From CAZYME01 sp964648115 (GTDB lineage Bacteria > Pseudomonadota > Gammaproteobacteria > Legionellales > Legionellaceae), in contig CAZYME010000015.1 in NCBI GenBank assembly GCA_964648115.1, forward strand, positions 1 to 64,000: a DNA stretch of 64,000 nucleotides. The letters are read 5' to 3'. Below are positions 1-9,096 of this stretch, piece by piece (position 1 is the first letter of the stretch; each line of letters opens with the position of its first letter). The notes below the pieces were generated by a model that did not search any database, was not told the origin of the DNA, and saw only the letters and a list, made by a program, of their open reading frames with translations. A program made the translations under genes and the position numbers.

Positions 1-15
1 GGATGAGTCCATATA

Positions 16-29
16 CGTAGGCGTAGGGG
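16..29. repeat. Fragment of a palindromic repeat at the window edge
   Basis: The string acgtaggcgtagg here is the same as the right end of the palindrome inside holB at 33293-33305. It is probably the end of another copy of that family, cut by the window or decayed. It is only 13-14 bases, so chance cannot be fully excluded. Confidence 0.35.
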
Positions 30-147
30 ATGAATTGTAAACACGCCCTAATTCAATCATAATTTGTGCTCTTTCTTTTGATAAACGATGTGGGCTCAGA
101 TGGCTAGCAAGGTGGCAGAGTTATTAAAGCAATCCAGGAAAGCAGAA

Positions 148-1251
148 ATGAAGGTTAGCTGCTTCTCAGATACAAAGCAATTTTCTGTTGAGGTTGAATC
201 ATTGCGGGGCATTGCGGCTCTATTAGTTCTAATGGGCCATTTTTACTTGGGTACTATTCTATCGAAGTTTCATCTTTCATCACAAATCTTGTCTACATTC
301 GTAGGTTGCATTTTTAACCCACAACCTGCAGTTTTGCTATTTTTTACTATAAGTGGCCTTGTATTAGGGAGGCAATTACGTAAAGAACCTGTGAACAACT
401 TCTTTACCTTAAGTGCTTTTTTGTGTCGACGCGCCTTTCGCTTGCTTCCCTTAATGTGGGCATCAATAATATTTTCTTTTATTTTGAATTACTTCAATGG
501 GATAAATACAGGTTTCTCGGTTCTTTATGGTAATCTCACATTAAAAGATATTTCTCTAAATGCGCCTATATGGTCATTGAAGGTAGAGATTTACTGTAGC
601 ATTTTTTTTCCTATTCTTTTTTGGCTTTTTTCAAAATGCGATATGGTTTGGAACGTTTTATTATTTATAATATTATGTGTAATGAGTTGTATTTGGCAAA
701 ATTCTAATTTTTTTCAATTTTTTGTTTTTTTTCATGCTGGCTTGCTTGTTGATCATCTGAATGCTAACTACAAAAAAAAACATCCTTTAGTTAATCTTTG
801 GGTACTTATATTTTCTTGCCTGGTGTTTAAGCTAGCTCCAGAGTCTTTTATTGGGGGGAAATACTGGCAATTCTGGCTTTTACCTGAAATTTTAGCTTGT
901 TCCTATATTTTATTTTTTATTTTACATAAGTGTAATTCATTGTTAAATCGTTTCTTGTGCTTATCTTTAGTAAGATATTTAGGGAAAATTTCGTTTAGTG
1001 TCTATTTGTTTCATTATCCATTGTTGTATTTTCTGCAGTCTAAACTTCTGGCTCACTGTAGCTTTGTGTGTTTTACCGTAGCTTATCTGGTATCTACCCT
1101 CCTAATATCTGCCTTTACCTACCGTTGGATAGAGCTACCTATAAATCAGTTTGGTAAGTTTTTATCTTCCACCCTATTTTCAAGTAATAAGAGCCGTAGT
1201 ATTGAGGAAGCTGCATTTATCTCTAATGGGGGCCTTGGTGTAAGTAAATAG
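148..1251 (+). CDS. Acyltransferase 3 (OafA/YrhL) family membrane protein
   Basis: This is an integral inner-membrane acyltransferase of about 367 residues. Family members O-acylate surface polysaccharides such as O-antigen. The N-terminus has the family pattern ESLRGIAALLVLMGHF, with the conserved His near residue 31. A basic patch RRAFRLLP follows, and about ten hydrophobic helices fill the rest. I chose the ATG at 148 because AGGAAA sits about 10 bases upstream and it places the family motif near residue 20; an in-frame ATG at 88 would add 20 residues. It is convergent with the polysaccharide operon on minus, so acylation of that glycan is a reasonable inference. The acceptor is unknown. 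Confidence 0.85.
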   Translation: MKVSCFSDTKQFSVEVESLRGIAALLVLMGHFYLGTILSKFHLSSQILSTFVGCIFNPQPAVLLFFTISGLVLGRQLRKEPVNNFFTLSAFLCRRAFRLLPLMWASIIFSFILNYFNGINTGFSVLYGNLTLKDISLNAPIWSLKVEIYCSIFFPILFWLFSKCDMVWNVLLFIILCVMSCIWQNSNFFQFFVFFHAGLLVDHLNANYKKKHPLVNLWVLIFSCLVFKLAPESFIGGKYWQFWLLPEILACSYILFFILHKCNSLLNRFLCLSLVRYLGKISFSVYLFHYPLLYFLQSKLLAHCSFVCFTVAYLVSTLLISAFTYRWIELPINQFGKFLSSTLFSSNKSRSIEEAAFISNGGLGVSK

Positions 1252-1294
1252 TGGAGCAATTACATTATCTAAGCATCTGAAGCGACTCTATTTG

Positions 1295-2206
1295 TTAGGT
1301 GTGCTTCGAGCCTGACCTAATCCATTCGAAGGTACTATCTAAACTTGATTCAAATGATAGAGAGGGTTGGTGGTTTATTTCTTGCAACAGAGTAAGATCG
1401 GGTACCAGTTTATCTGGTGGATTTAATTTTCCTACGGATTGGTAGAGTGGGGCTTGACCATTAAAATAACGAAGTGAAATAATGTTTGCTATCTCTTCAA
1501 TGGAAAGTTGGATTCCCGATCCAGCATTTATAACTGGTATAGAATGCTTTATCAGTAAGTTAACTAATATTCCTGCTAAATTTTGTACATGAATATAGTC
1601 ACGAATACTATGTGGATTCTGTAAAATGGGTATTTTCCCCTGCAAATAGGAAAGAAAAATATAAGGGATCAAGCGTTCTTTCTGCTCGTAGGGACCATAA
1701 ATATTAAACAGGCGTACCCAACAAAATTCAGCTAAATTTGTTTGCTGCATTTTTAGTTGATGCAAAAGGTCGAGGGTTTGCTTTTTGCAAATTCCATACA
1801 GAGTATCTGGTTTTAAGGGAGTTTCGTATTCTTCACAAACGGAATATGCGCGATCGTACTCAGCGCATGTTCCTATAAATAGGGCTTTTCTACCTCCTTG
1901 GATGCTAAATTCTTTATATAGGTGAAGTGTGGCTCTTTGGTGGTCAATGTTTTTATTAGATGTCCAATAGATTTTATGTTCTACAATCCATGCTAAGTGG
2001 AGTAGATAATCTGGTTTTAAATTACTTATTAAAGCAGAAGTTTCATTTAAATTTAAAACATCACAAGAGTGCCAGAAAACGTGCTTGGTATTAATAACAG
2101 GCCTATTGTGGTAGGTGGCGTGTACCTCAATATCAATCTCTTCAAGTGCTCTTAAGCAGGCTCTTCCGATAAAACCTGTGGCTCCTGTGACTAATATGCG
2201 TGGCAT
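1295..2206 (-). CDS. NAD-dependent sugar epimerase/dehydratase (extended SDR)
   Basis: This 303-residue extended short-chain dehydrogenase probably acts on a nucleotide-activated sugar in the cytoplasm. The Rossmann GxxGxxG is at residues 8-14 (GATGFIG). The catalytic Tyr-x3-Lys is YGICK at about 137-141, with a Thr near 113. It is the last gene of the minus-strand polysaccharide operon, with one base between it and the 3,5-epimerase gene. Together with the C-methyltransferase and the 3,5-epimerase, this suggests it performs 4-ketoreduction or epimerisation of a (branched) deoxysugar. The exact substrate cannot be read from the sequence. Confidence 0.85.
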   Translation of the reverse strand: MPRILVTGATGFIGRACLRALEEIDIEVHATYHNRPVINTKHVFWHSCDVLNLNETSALISNLKPDYLLHLAWIVEHKIYWTSNKNIDHQRATLHLYKEFSIQGGRKALFIGTCAEYDRAYSVCEEYETPLKPDTLYGICKKQTLDLLHQLKMQQTNLAEFCWVRLFNIYGPYEQKERLIPYIFLSYLQGKIPILQNPHSIRDYIHVQNLAGILVNLLIKHSIPVINAGSGIQLSIEEIANIISLRYFNGQAPLYQSVGKLNPPDKLVPDLTLLQEINHQPSLSFESSLDSTFEWIRSGSKHT

Positions 2207-2207
2207 T

Positions 2208-2702
2208 TTAATTGCAATAAGGTAGAGGCCATTTCAATGAACTTATTTCATCACTGAATGGTGAAATTTCTCGCGCTGATTCTGGTACATAAACCGTATC
2301 CATCATATAAAAAACCTCGCTATTATTTTGCAAAACTTGAAAACCATGTGCAAAATCTTTAGGGATATATAAAGCCTTACCATTAGAAGCAGTTAGCTCT
2401 ACTGCGTAACATTCTTTATAAGTAGGTGATTCTATTCTTAGATCAACTAGAACGTCGTAAATAGCACCTTGGGTGCAACGTACTACCTTAGTTTCCTGAT
2501 AGGGGGCTGCTTGATAATGTAACCCTCTTATCATTCCTTTATGCAAGTTAAAAGAGGTGCTACACTGAACGAATTGGTGAATCAAACCATGTGCTGCAAA
2601 CTCTTTTGCACAAAATGTTCTTGCAAAATAGCCCCGTTTATCAGTGTGAGGGTTAAGCTCAATTAAATATGCACCTCTGAGGGGCAGCTCTGTGTATAAC
2701 AT
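2208..2702 (-). CDS. dTDP-4-dehydrorhamnose 3,5-epimerase family protein
   Basis: This is a cupin-fold RfbC-type epimerase acting on dTDP(or CDP)-4-keto-6-deoxy sugars. The family motif RGLHYQ at residues 59-64 contains the catalytic His62, and the conserved KRGYFARTF segment precedes it. At 164 residues it is somewhat shorter than typical RfbC (about 180), as is common for 3- or 5-specific epimerases in modified-sugar clusters. It is separated by one base from each neighbour, so translational coupling is likely. I leave the symbol blank because rfbA, rfbB and rfbD are absent here and mono- versus di-epimerisation cannot be decided. Confidence 0.88.
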   Translation of the reverse strand: MLYTELPLRGAYLIELNPHTDKRGYFARTFCAKEFAAHGLIHQFVQCSTSFNLHKGMIRGLHYQAAPYQETKVVRCTQGAIYDVLVDLRIESPTYKECYAVELTASNGKALYIPKDFAHGFQVLQNNSEVFYMMDTVYVPESAREISPFSDEISSLKWPLPYCN

Positions 2703-2703
2703 T

Positions 2704-3915
2704 TTAAACCACGCTCATTTCTGGGATTGGTATAATAAATTTACCGCCATTTGCACGGTATTCTTTTTGTTGCTTTAAAATCTCTTCAGAGAAATTCCAT
2801 GTTAGTAGTAGCGTATAATCTATTTTTTCTTTTGATAAATACTCAACAGGGTTAATTTTTAAATGTGTACCTGGTGTGTGATACCCATGTTTAAAAGGGC
2901 TTAGATCCACTACAAAATCAATGGTATCTTTTCCTATTCCGAAATAGTTTAACAGTGTGGTACCTTTAGCAGAGGCTCCATAAGCAGCAATTCGATTTTT
3001 TTGTTTTTTGAGAAGGTTCAATTGGTTGCATAAAGTAATTTTTAAATCGGAGATATTCTTGGCGAACTGTTGATAATAGGAAAACTCACTTACCTTTAAT
3101 TGCTTCTCATTCTGCTTCATATCTGACACCGCTTTAGAGACATCATGTTGATCTTGATGTCCAACATATATTCTTAAAGAGCCACCATGAACAGGGATTT
3201 GTTCAACATCAAATATCGTTAGTCCATGTCTGGCAAATAAAGATAGTAAGGGTGATAAAGAAAAATAATATACGTGTTCATGATAAATAGTATCAAATTG
3301 TACTTTATCAATTAAATTAACTAAGTAGGGAACTTCGATGATTACCTGCCCTTGCGGAGCGAGTAGTTTTTTTATCCCAGATGCAAAATCATTGATGTCT
3401 GGAATGTGTGCCATGACATTATTAGCATGAATAATATCTGCTTTAATATGTTCCTGTTCTAGCACCTCAGCAAAAGCTTCAGTAAAAAATTCACAACGTG
3501 TTGGTATACCTTTTGCGTTAGCATGCTCGGCAATATTTTTGGCAGGCTCAATCCCAAGCACTTCAAATCCTTTCTTTTGATAATACTGGAGTAAATAACC
3601 GTCATTGCTAGCAATTTCAACAATTTTGGCAGTTTTAGATAAATCAGGCGTAATTCTGTCGACTAATTGACTAACTGAGTCTAGCATTGTAGCTGCATTT
3701 GAAGAGAAATAGAGGTACTCACTAAATAAAGTCCCGGGATCAACAATATCTCTTAACTGAACAAGGCCGCAAGCTTCGCATAACATAATTTCTAAGTTAT
3801 ATTTAGCCTCTACCTCATGCAGTTGTTCAGGCTTTAGTAATTGATTTGCCAAAGGGATTTCACCAAAGGAAAAGATAGATTTAGTGATTTTATTTTTACA
3901 GCTCCGGCAGTTCAT
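2704..3915 (-). CDS. NDP-sugar C-methyltransferase (zinc-binding, SAM-dependent)
   Basis: This three-part methyltransferase of about 403 residues resembles sugar C-methyltransferases of the TylC3/NovU type. An N-terminal zinc knuckle has Cys3, Cys6, Cys46 and Cys49. A SAM-binding Rossmann domain starts near residue 97 (IVEIASNDGYL). A C-terminal domain contains RIAAYGASAKGTTLLNY. I chose the ATG at 3915 because GGAGAG lies 4-9 bases upstream and the zinc motif then starts at residue 3; an upstream start at 3945 has no good ribosome site. In the operon it would add a methyl branch to a 4-keto deoxysugar. The exact sugar is inference. Confidence 0.88.
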   Translation of the reverse strand: MNCRSCKNKITKSIFSFGEIPLANQLLKPEQLHEVEAKYNLEIMLCEACGLVQLRDIVDPGTLFSEYLYFSSNAATMLDSVSQLVDRITPDLSKTAKIVEIASNDGYLLQYYQKKGFEVLGIEPAKNIAEHANAKGIPTRCEFFTEAFAEVLEQEHIKADIIHANNVMAHIPDINDFASGIKKLLAPQGQVIIEVPYLVNLIDKVQFDTIYHEHVYYFSLSPLLSLFARHGLTIFDVEQIPVHGGSLRIYVGHQDQHDVSKAVSDMKQNEKQLKVSEFSYYQQFAKNISDLKITLCNQLNLLKKQKNRIAAYGASAKGTTLLNYFGIGKDTIDFVVDLSPFKHGYHTPGTHLKINPVEYLSKEKIDYTLLLTWNFSEEILKQQKEYRANGGKFIIPIPEMSVV

Positions 3916-3996
3916 AGTCTCTCCAAGAAATCGTAAACAAGACAATTTAAATTTTCGTTCCTAAATTATACATGTTTTAGTGAGGTTGTTATTAGT

Positions 3997-5490
3997 CTAT
4001 GTATCTAAATTCATTGTATCAGGCTCGTTAAAAACTGGCTTATATTTATTTCTACGCAGCATGTACGTAATTAGATATACAAAATTTACTGCTATATGCT
4101 GTAAAATATATGGAGTTACAGCTAACCTAACCCTCATTCTAGAGGGTACCTTGCCGAAAATTCTTTTTTGGATGCGTTTTGTTTCGTAAGAACCAATATC
4201 TGTTGCTGCCGAAGTTTTTTGATTAATATGAACTCGAAATGCACCAAGAAAATAGGGGATATGTGCGAATTGAGCGCCTGCATCGCGAAAACGTATCAGT
4301 AGGTCCCAGTCCATTGCAAAGCGAAAAGACTCATCAATCTGTCCGCCTATTTTGTCCCATATGCGGCGGCGCCAGAATAGGGTTTCTTGCGGGATAAAAT
4401 CAGCCCATGATAGAGTGCTATTACTATGACGTGGCAAAATCCATCTTCCTATTTCCGAATTATTTTCGTCAATCAGAAGGCGATTTCCATATAGAACATC
4501 AATTTCAGGGTGTGCGTTAAAATATTCAGCAACACAATGGAGTGCTTCTGGTAGCAGTAAGTCATCAGAGTTAAGCCATGCCATAATTTCGCCGCTTGTA
4601 TGTGAAAAGCCTACGTTTATGGCATGGGACTGCCCATTATCAGGGGTGGAGCTCCAATGGGTTAGCTTCTCTTTGTACCGCTCTAATATCTCTCGTGAGT
4701 TATCTTTGGATCCCCCATCTTTAACGACATACTCAATATTGGGGTAGTTTTGCTGTAACACGCTCTGTATTGTATTTTCAAGGTATCTTCCTTGCTCAAA
4801 AGAGGGTGTAACAATTGAAATTTTGGGTGGGTTCGGTATTTTTTTCGCTATCAACTTTGGTACTGCCAGACTTTGCGGGTGGTATTGATATAAATTTCCC
4901 AGTCTTGGTTGAATAAGTTTTCCCAATTTACCAATCCAACACATGCCGGGAATGTACATGGTTACTTGGTATTGACGCAAATCATACTTTAATGCCCGAA
5001 GAAGCTGTTCATTCTTTTCAATAGAATTTATTTTCAAGGTATGTTGCGCTTCAAGTTGCTGGACTTTCTTTTGAAAAAAATTATGGATTATTGATAAATT
5101 GTCTTGGAAGGAAATCAGAGTGTTACTATTACTAAAATAGAGATAATCTAATTTGGCGTTAAAAAAGCAATCTATAGTTTCTTCGAAGGATAGGGCGGTA
5201 TTTCTCTTTTCAATGCAAGGTAGTTGAATCAAGGGAGTTTTTAAAAGAGTTTCTTCTAGAATTGCGCTGATTAAGATATTTTTTTTTAAATTCATCAAAT
5301 TTAGAGAATGGTTAATCTCGGTTACCTTTGTCAAAATATAATAATTGGTTTCAAACACTACCAAGATAGCAGAACCCTCAGCCCACAAGCTTGCTAAATT
5401 TATTGCCGGATCGTTAAGAACAGAAAACTTGATATTTTCTGCTTGCAGAAGCTCTCGAATTGGTTTAGTTGCGTAGAGTTGCACATCCAC
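3997..5490 (-). CDS. Family 2 glycosyltransferase with an N-terminal extension
   Basis: This 497-residue protein has a GT-A (GT2) domain from about residue 223 (PKISIVTPSFEQGRYLENT). The nucleotide-sugar/metal site is NSDD at about 307-310. The first 220 residues match no family I recognise; residues 145-175 look helical and charged. The C-terminus has a hydrophobic, basic stretch that may contact the membrane. It lies between the ABC exporter genes and the sugar-modifying genes, with a 27-base gap to wzt, so it probably builds the exported O-chain in the cytoplasm. Donor and linkage are unknown. Confidence 0.87.
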   Translation of the reverse strand: MDVQLYATKPIRELLQAENIKFSVLNDPAINLASLWAEGSAILVVFETNYYILTKVTEINHSLNLMNLKKNILISAILEETLLKTPLIQLPCIEKRNTALSFEETIDCFFNAKLDYLYFSNSNTLISFQDNLSIIHNFFQKKVQQLEAQHTLKINSIEKNEQLLRALKYDLRQYQVTMYIPGMCWIGKLGKLIQPRLGNLYQYHPQSLAVPKLIAKKIPNPPKISIVTPSFEQGRYLENTIQSVLQQNYPNIEYVVKDGGSKDNSREILERYKEKLTHWSSTPDNGQSHAINVGFSHTSGEIMAWLNSDDLLLPEALHCVAEYFNAHPEIDVLYGNRLLIDENNSEIGRWILPRHSNSTLSWADFIPQETLFWRRRIWDKIGGQIDESFRFAMDWDLLIRFRDAGAQFAHIPYFLGAFRVHINQKTSAATDIGSYETKRIQKRIFGKVPSRMRVRLAVTPYILQHIAVNFVYLITYMLRRNKYKPVFNEPDTMNLDT

Positions 5491-5517
5491 AGATTGCTGC
5501 CTCGTTATTTTAAAATC

Positions 5518-6267
5518 TTAATTAATTCCATTTGCGTAATATTGCAAAGCTTCGTCCACTGACCCAATGTATTTTATCAAGCCTCCATCTAATACAAGGG
5601 CTTTATTACAGAATTGACGCATAATCTCTTCAGAGTGGCTAGTCATAACAACTATGCTAGACATGCTGAGCAAAGAAATCATTCGCTCGCGTGCTCTTTT
5701 TAGAAAGTCGGTATCTCCTGTTCCAAAGACCTCGTCAATCAATAAAATTTCAGGCTTGATACTCGTAGATATAGCAAAAGCTAAACGCGCTAACATTCCG
5801 TTAGAGTACGTTCTAACGGGCATGTTAAGAAAATCACCTAGACCAGTTAAATCTGAAATTTCATCAATCTGTTTTAAAATTTCCTTTTTAGTAAGCCCCA
5901 AAATAATACCACGCATAAAGATATTTTCGCGCCCGGTGGCCTCATGCTCAACGCATTGCGTAAGCTCTAGCATGGATGAAACATGCCCTTCGATTTTAAT
6001 ATTGCCAGAGGTAGGCTCATAAATTTTTGCCAATAAACGCAGCATGGTGCTTTTGCCAGCACCATTATGTCCTATTAGTCCGATACGGTCCCCATGCTGT
6101 AGTGACAGGTTAATGTTATCTAGTGAGCGAACTACTACGCGCTGGTTTGTATCTTTAAAAACACTCCCACCCGTGGCTAAACGAAGAAATCGCTTTTTTA
6201 GCATGCGAGAGCTTACATTATAAATAGGGAACTCCACTGTCACGTTTCGTAATTCAATAGATGCCAT
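5518..6267 (-). CDS. wzt: Polysaccharide ABC exporter ATPase (Wzt-like, short form)
   Basis: This ATPase powers export of a lipid-linked polysaccharide through the Wzm permease. Walker A is GHNGAGKST at about 66-74, the signature is the YSNGMLARLAFA segment near 154, and Walker B is ILLIDEV near 174. At 249 residues it has only the nucleotide-binding domain and lacks the C-terminal carbohydrate-binding domain of E. coli O9a Wzt. Exporters of this short type do not read a terminal cap. It starts 12 bases after the permease gene, as in most wzm-wzt pairs. The name follows family and context. Confidence 0.9.
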   Translation of the reverse strand: MASIELRNVTVEFPIYNVSSRMLKKRFLRLATGGSVFKDTNQRVVVRSLDNINLSLQHGDRIGLIGHNGAGKSTMLRLLAKIYEPTSGNIKIEGHVSSMLELTQCVEHEATGRENIFMRGIILGLTKKEILKQIDEISDLTGLGDFLNMPVRTYSNGMLARLAFAISTSIKPEILLIDEVFGTGDTDFLKRARERMISLLSMSSIVVMTSHSEEIMRQFCNKALVLDGGLIKYIGSVDEALQYYANGIN

Positions 6268-6279
6268 AGTAGTCTTCGT

Positions 6280-7170
6280 TTATAACCAATAAATAATGCG
6301 TTTTCGATAGTGAGACAGTAGCTGAAAACTTATTAAAAACCCAAATAAAGTAATTGCTAATGCAACGATGATGTTTTTTGTGCTGGGAAGGTGGCCTAGC
6401 AAAGGCTCACGAACTAACTCAAGGAAAATATACATGGGGTTGAGATCAACAATGATATGTTTTTTTCCTATTAATGCTTCAGGGCTCCACATAACAGGTG
6501 TAATAAAAAATATCACTTGCATTGTGCTTTTTATAATGGGGGGGATGTCTCGATAACGGGCACAAGCAATGGCGATAACAAGGCCATAAAAAAAGGCATT
6601 AACATAAATTATTCCTAGGGCGGGTATAAGAAATAATGTGTGCATATTAATAGGGGCATTATCATGAAAAATGATAAAAATAGGAATCATGATAATAATA
6701 TTATGTAAAAAAATGAGTATATTGCGAGCAAGAATTCGGTGTATGTACAAACTATATGGTAGCTTTATCTGTTTAATGAGACCGTAGTCATTTAGAAATC
6801 CCTCGCTAAAATCCAACACGAGTGTTGAAATAAAAGTCCAGGCAACCATCCCGCTGACAAGGAATGGGTAATATTCTGCTACATCGGTTTGAAAAAGCTG
6901 GGAATAAATGTATCCCATCGAATATACCGTAATGGCCATGCTCAATGTTAACCATAATGGCCCGAGTGTGGAGCGTTTATATCGGAATTTAATGTCTTGA
7001 GATGCCAGCATCATCCAAATTCGCCATGCTATTAAGCCTTCTTTGAGATCTAACCAGGCGAGCTTTTTGGGGGTTGTAGATGGAAATGTAATGCCGTGTC
7101 CATTAGGCTTATCGGTAGCATAAAGAGGCTCTGCCTCTGAAGAGGGTAGGGTGAGCTGCTCCATGGACAT
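6280..7170 (-). CDS. wzm: Polysaccharide ABC exporter permease (Wzm-like)
   Basis: This ABC-2 type permease of about 296 residues has six predicted membrane helices after a cytoplasmic N-terminus of roughly 60 residues. The signature-like segment FRYKRSTLGPLWLTLSM precedes helix 1. It would pass an undecaprenyl-linked O-chain to the periplasmic face, paired with the adjacent ATPase. Start choice is uncertain: ATG at 7170, with an in-frame TTG at 7179 and a second ATG at 7164; AAAGG lies 11 bases before the first ATG and 5 before the TTG. It is the first gene of the minus-strand operon that runs to 1295. Confidence 0.9.
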   Translation of the reverse strand: MSMEQLTLPSSEAEPLYATDKPNGHGITFPSTTPKKLAWLDLKEGLIAWRIWMMLASQDIKFRYKRSTLGPLWLTLSMAITVYSMGYIYSQLFQTDVAEYYPFLVSGMVAWTFISTLVLDFSEGFLNDYGLIKQIKLPYSLYIHRILARNILIFLHNIIIMIPIFIIFHDNAPINMHTLFLIPALGIIYVNAFFYGLVIAIACARYRDIPPIIKSTMQVIFFITPVMWSPEALIGKKHIIVDLNPMYIFLELVREPLLGHLPSTKNIIVALAITLFGFLISFQLLSHYRKRIIYWL

Positions 7171-7271
7171 AATCAACAATACCTTTAGTTAAATACCAGC
7201 TTGATTTACGCATGCGAGATTACCATGCTTGCTAAGTTAGGTAAATATTAAATAAATTGAATGTCATATTT

Positions 7272-8417
7272 TTAATTAACAGGATAAGTAACTTTGCACA
7301 CAGAACTGTCCACCCCTGGATTTTTCGCGCCATAAAATAACCCTTCTTCTAATAGCTTGCAGACCGACTCACTGGTTAAAGTATTCAGGCATTTGTCCAA
7401 TATTTTGCCGCTACACTGCGGAAATATATGCTTCATAGCTTGATAATGTTTGTTACTCCAGTGAGCATCAGCAGTAGTGTAGTAAGTTGTATAGTCTTTG
7501 ACTCGCAGATTATTATCCAGATCAAAAATCTTCATAGCCGAGTAATTATAATGAATTCGGCTAATAGAAGGTGTCGCATATGCGTAGATATTTGTTCCAT
7601 CAAGCAAATGAATTTTACGAATATCATCCATATGCGTGTGGGAGGTTAATAAACTGATTTGGCCGTAGCGTTTATGAAAGAGGTTTAATAAATTAATAAA
7701 TTGCTTTAAATACTCTTCTCGCCAGGAGCGGCGCCCATTGTAATTTGTGCCGGGAGGTATATGCATGGCTATTATTAATTCTTTGGCATGGTGGGTTTTT
7801 AGTTGATTTTCTAGCCATTTCAATTGTTGTAAAGCATCGCTATCTTGATTGGGATAAGGGAGAGTAAAAAAAGGAGGCTTTGCAAATTGTGTGGAGTTTA
7901 GAGCAATCAGTACAATCTCTTTATTCCCTGGCACGACGTAACTAGAGTAGTAGCCATCATTTTGTAAGTGCTTTCCATCGATAAGTAATCCTGCGCAATG
8001 CACGCAAGCACCTTGCCAATCCTTGGCTAATGATAAAGGAGATTGACCGCTCCAGGAAAAAGGTTGGTAATTGCCATGTAGCGAGTCATTGTTGCCGGTA
8101 ATGTAAAAAATAGGTTTTGCAGCGGTGTCTGCTTTATATAATTCGTGAAATACAGTGCTAATAGACGCTGCTTTATTTGCAGAATTTATCCCGTGGGTTG
8201 CAAAATCGCCTAGGGTTAAAATAAAGTCCGCTTTATTTGCAAGTTGTTGAAATTTTTTCAAGGATGAGGCTAGTAGTGTAATGCCAGTATCATTTCCGTC
8301 GCCTGGCTCATTCTCACTGCCATAATGGATATCTGAAATGGTCAAAAAACGAATATCAGCCAATGCAGGTTGGATCGGAAGACATAATAAAATGAACAAA
8401 TAAAGAAAAGTACGCAT
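7272..8417 (-). CDS. Secreted metallophosphoesterase, acid sphingomyelinase-like
   Basis: This 381-residue calcineurin-like phosphoesterase has a clear signal peptide (MRTFLYLFILLCLPIQPALA, cleavage near residue 20), so it works in the periplasm or outside the cell. The dimetal motifs are in order: SDIHYG, GDFATHG, GNND, MHIPPG and HTHMDD. The order and the long His-rich loop resemble acid sphingomyelinase-like phosphodiesterases of the SMPDL3 type. Natural substrates could be nucleotides or phospholipid head groups; the sequence cannot decide. There are several Cys residues in the C-terminal part. It is on the same strand as wzm but 101 bases upstream, probably its own unit. Confidence 0.85.
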   Translation of the reverse strand: MRTFLYLFILLCLPIQPALADIRFLTISDIHYGSENEPGDGNDTGITLLASSLKKFQQLANKADFILTLGDFATHGINSANKAASISTVFHELYKADTAAKPIFYITGNNDSLHGNYQPFSWSGQSPLSLAKDWQGACVHCAGLLIDGKHLQNDGYYSSYVVPGNKEIVLIALNSTQFAKPPFFTLPYPNQDSDALQQLKWLENQLKTHHAKELIIAMHIPPGTNYNGRRSWREEYLKQFINLLNLFHKRYGQISLLTSHTHMDDIRKIHLLDGTNIYAYATPSISRIHYNYSAMKIFDLDNNLRVKDYTTYYTTADAHWSNKHYQAMKHIFPQCSGKILDKCLNTLTSESVCKLLEEGLFYGAKNPGVDSSVCKVTYPVN

Positions 8418-8467
8418 GGAAAAAATTAAAAGGAAGCCAGTTGAGAAACTAATTAACTTAATTATCT

Positions 8468-9082
8468 ATGTCAAGAATTTTTAAAAGCCGTTATGATGCT
8501 CCAAAAAAAAATTATAGGGAAGGTATGCACATAGCTGGTGTGGATGAAGTTGGAAGGGGGCCATTGGCTGGGCCTGTTATAACTGCAGCGGTCATTTTAG
8601 CTTCGCCCATAGAGGGCGTGACCGACTCAAAGCTGCTTACCCCAGCAAAGCGTCAAAAATTGGCTATACAAATCCGAGAGCAGGCGCTTTGTTATGCTTA
8701 TGGTAGGGCAGAAGTAGACGAAATTGATCGATTAAATATTCATCATGCAACTTTATTGGCAATGAAGCGTGCTCTTGAGGGGTTGTCTATTCGCCCGGAT
8801 AAGGTTTTAGTTGATGGTTTATACGTTCCTAAAGTATCTATGCCGTGTCAGGCGATTGTAAAAGGGGATAGTTTAATCACAGAGATAGGGGCTGCATCCA
8901 TATTAGCAAAGGTACTTCGCGATGAAGAGATGGAGTATATGGATACGCTTTACCCGGGGTATGGTTTTGCACAGCACAAGGGTTACCCAACGAGCGCTCA
9001 TCGGGCGGCTCTAAAAATATTGGGTCCTTGTGCTATTCATCGGCGAAGTTACGCGCCTGTTGCGGCTTTGGTTACCGTCTAA
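8468..9082 (+). CDS. rnhB: Ribonuclease HII
   Basis: RNase HII cleaves the RNA strand of RNA-DNA hybrids and starts removal of single ribonucleotides from DNA. The N-terminal catalytic block GVDEVGRGPLAGPV and the DSK motif that follows are present, as are the later acidic residues in VDGLYVP and EIGAASILAKV. The length of 204 residues is typical. The start ATG at 8468 puts the family block at about residue 24. It is divergent from the metallophosphoesterase, with about 50 bases between the starts, so promoters probably overlap. Confidence 0.96.
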   Translation: MSRIFKSRYDAPKKNYREGMHIAGVDEVGRGPLAGPVITAAVILASPIEGVTDSKLLTPAKRQKLAIQIREQALCYAYGRAEVDEIDRLNIHHATLLAMKRALEGLSIRPDKVLVDGLYVPKVSMPCQAIVKGDSLITEIGAASILAKVLRDEEMEYMDTLYPGYGFAQHKGYPTSAHRAALKILGPCAIHRRSYAPVAALVTV

Positions 9083-9096
9083 GGATTGCGTTATTT

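Noticed and set aside
5654..6022. 122-codon plus-strand frame over wzt
   Set aside because: It is antisense to an ATPase with all motifs intact.
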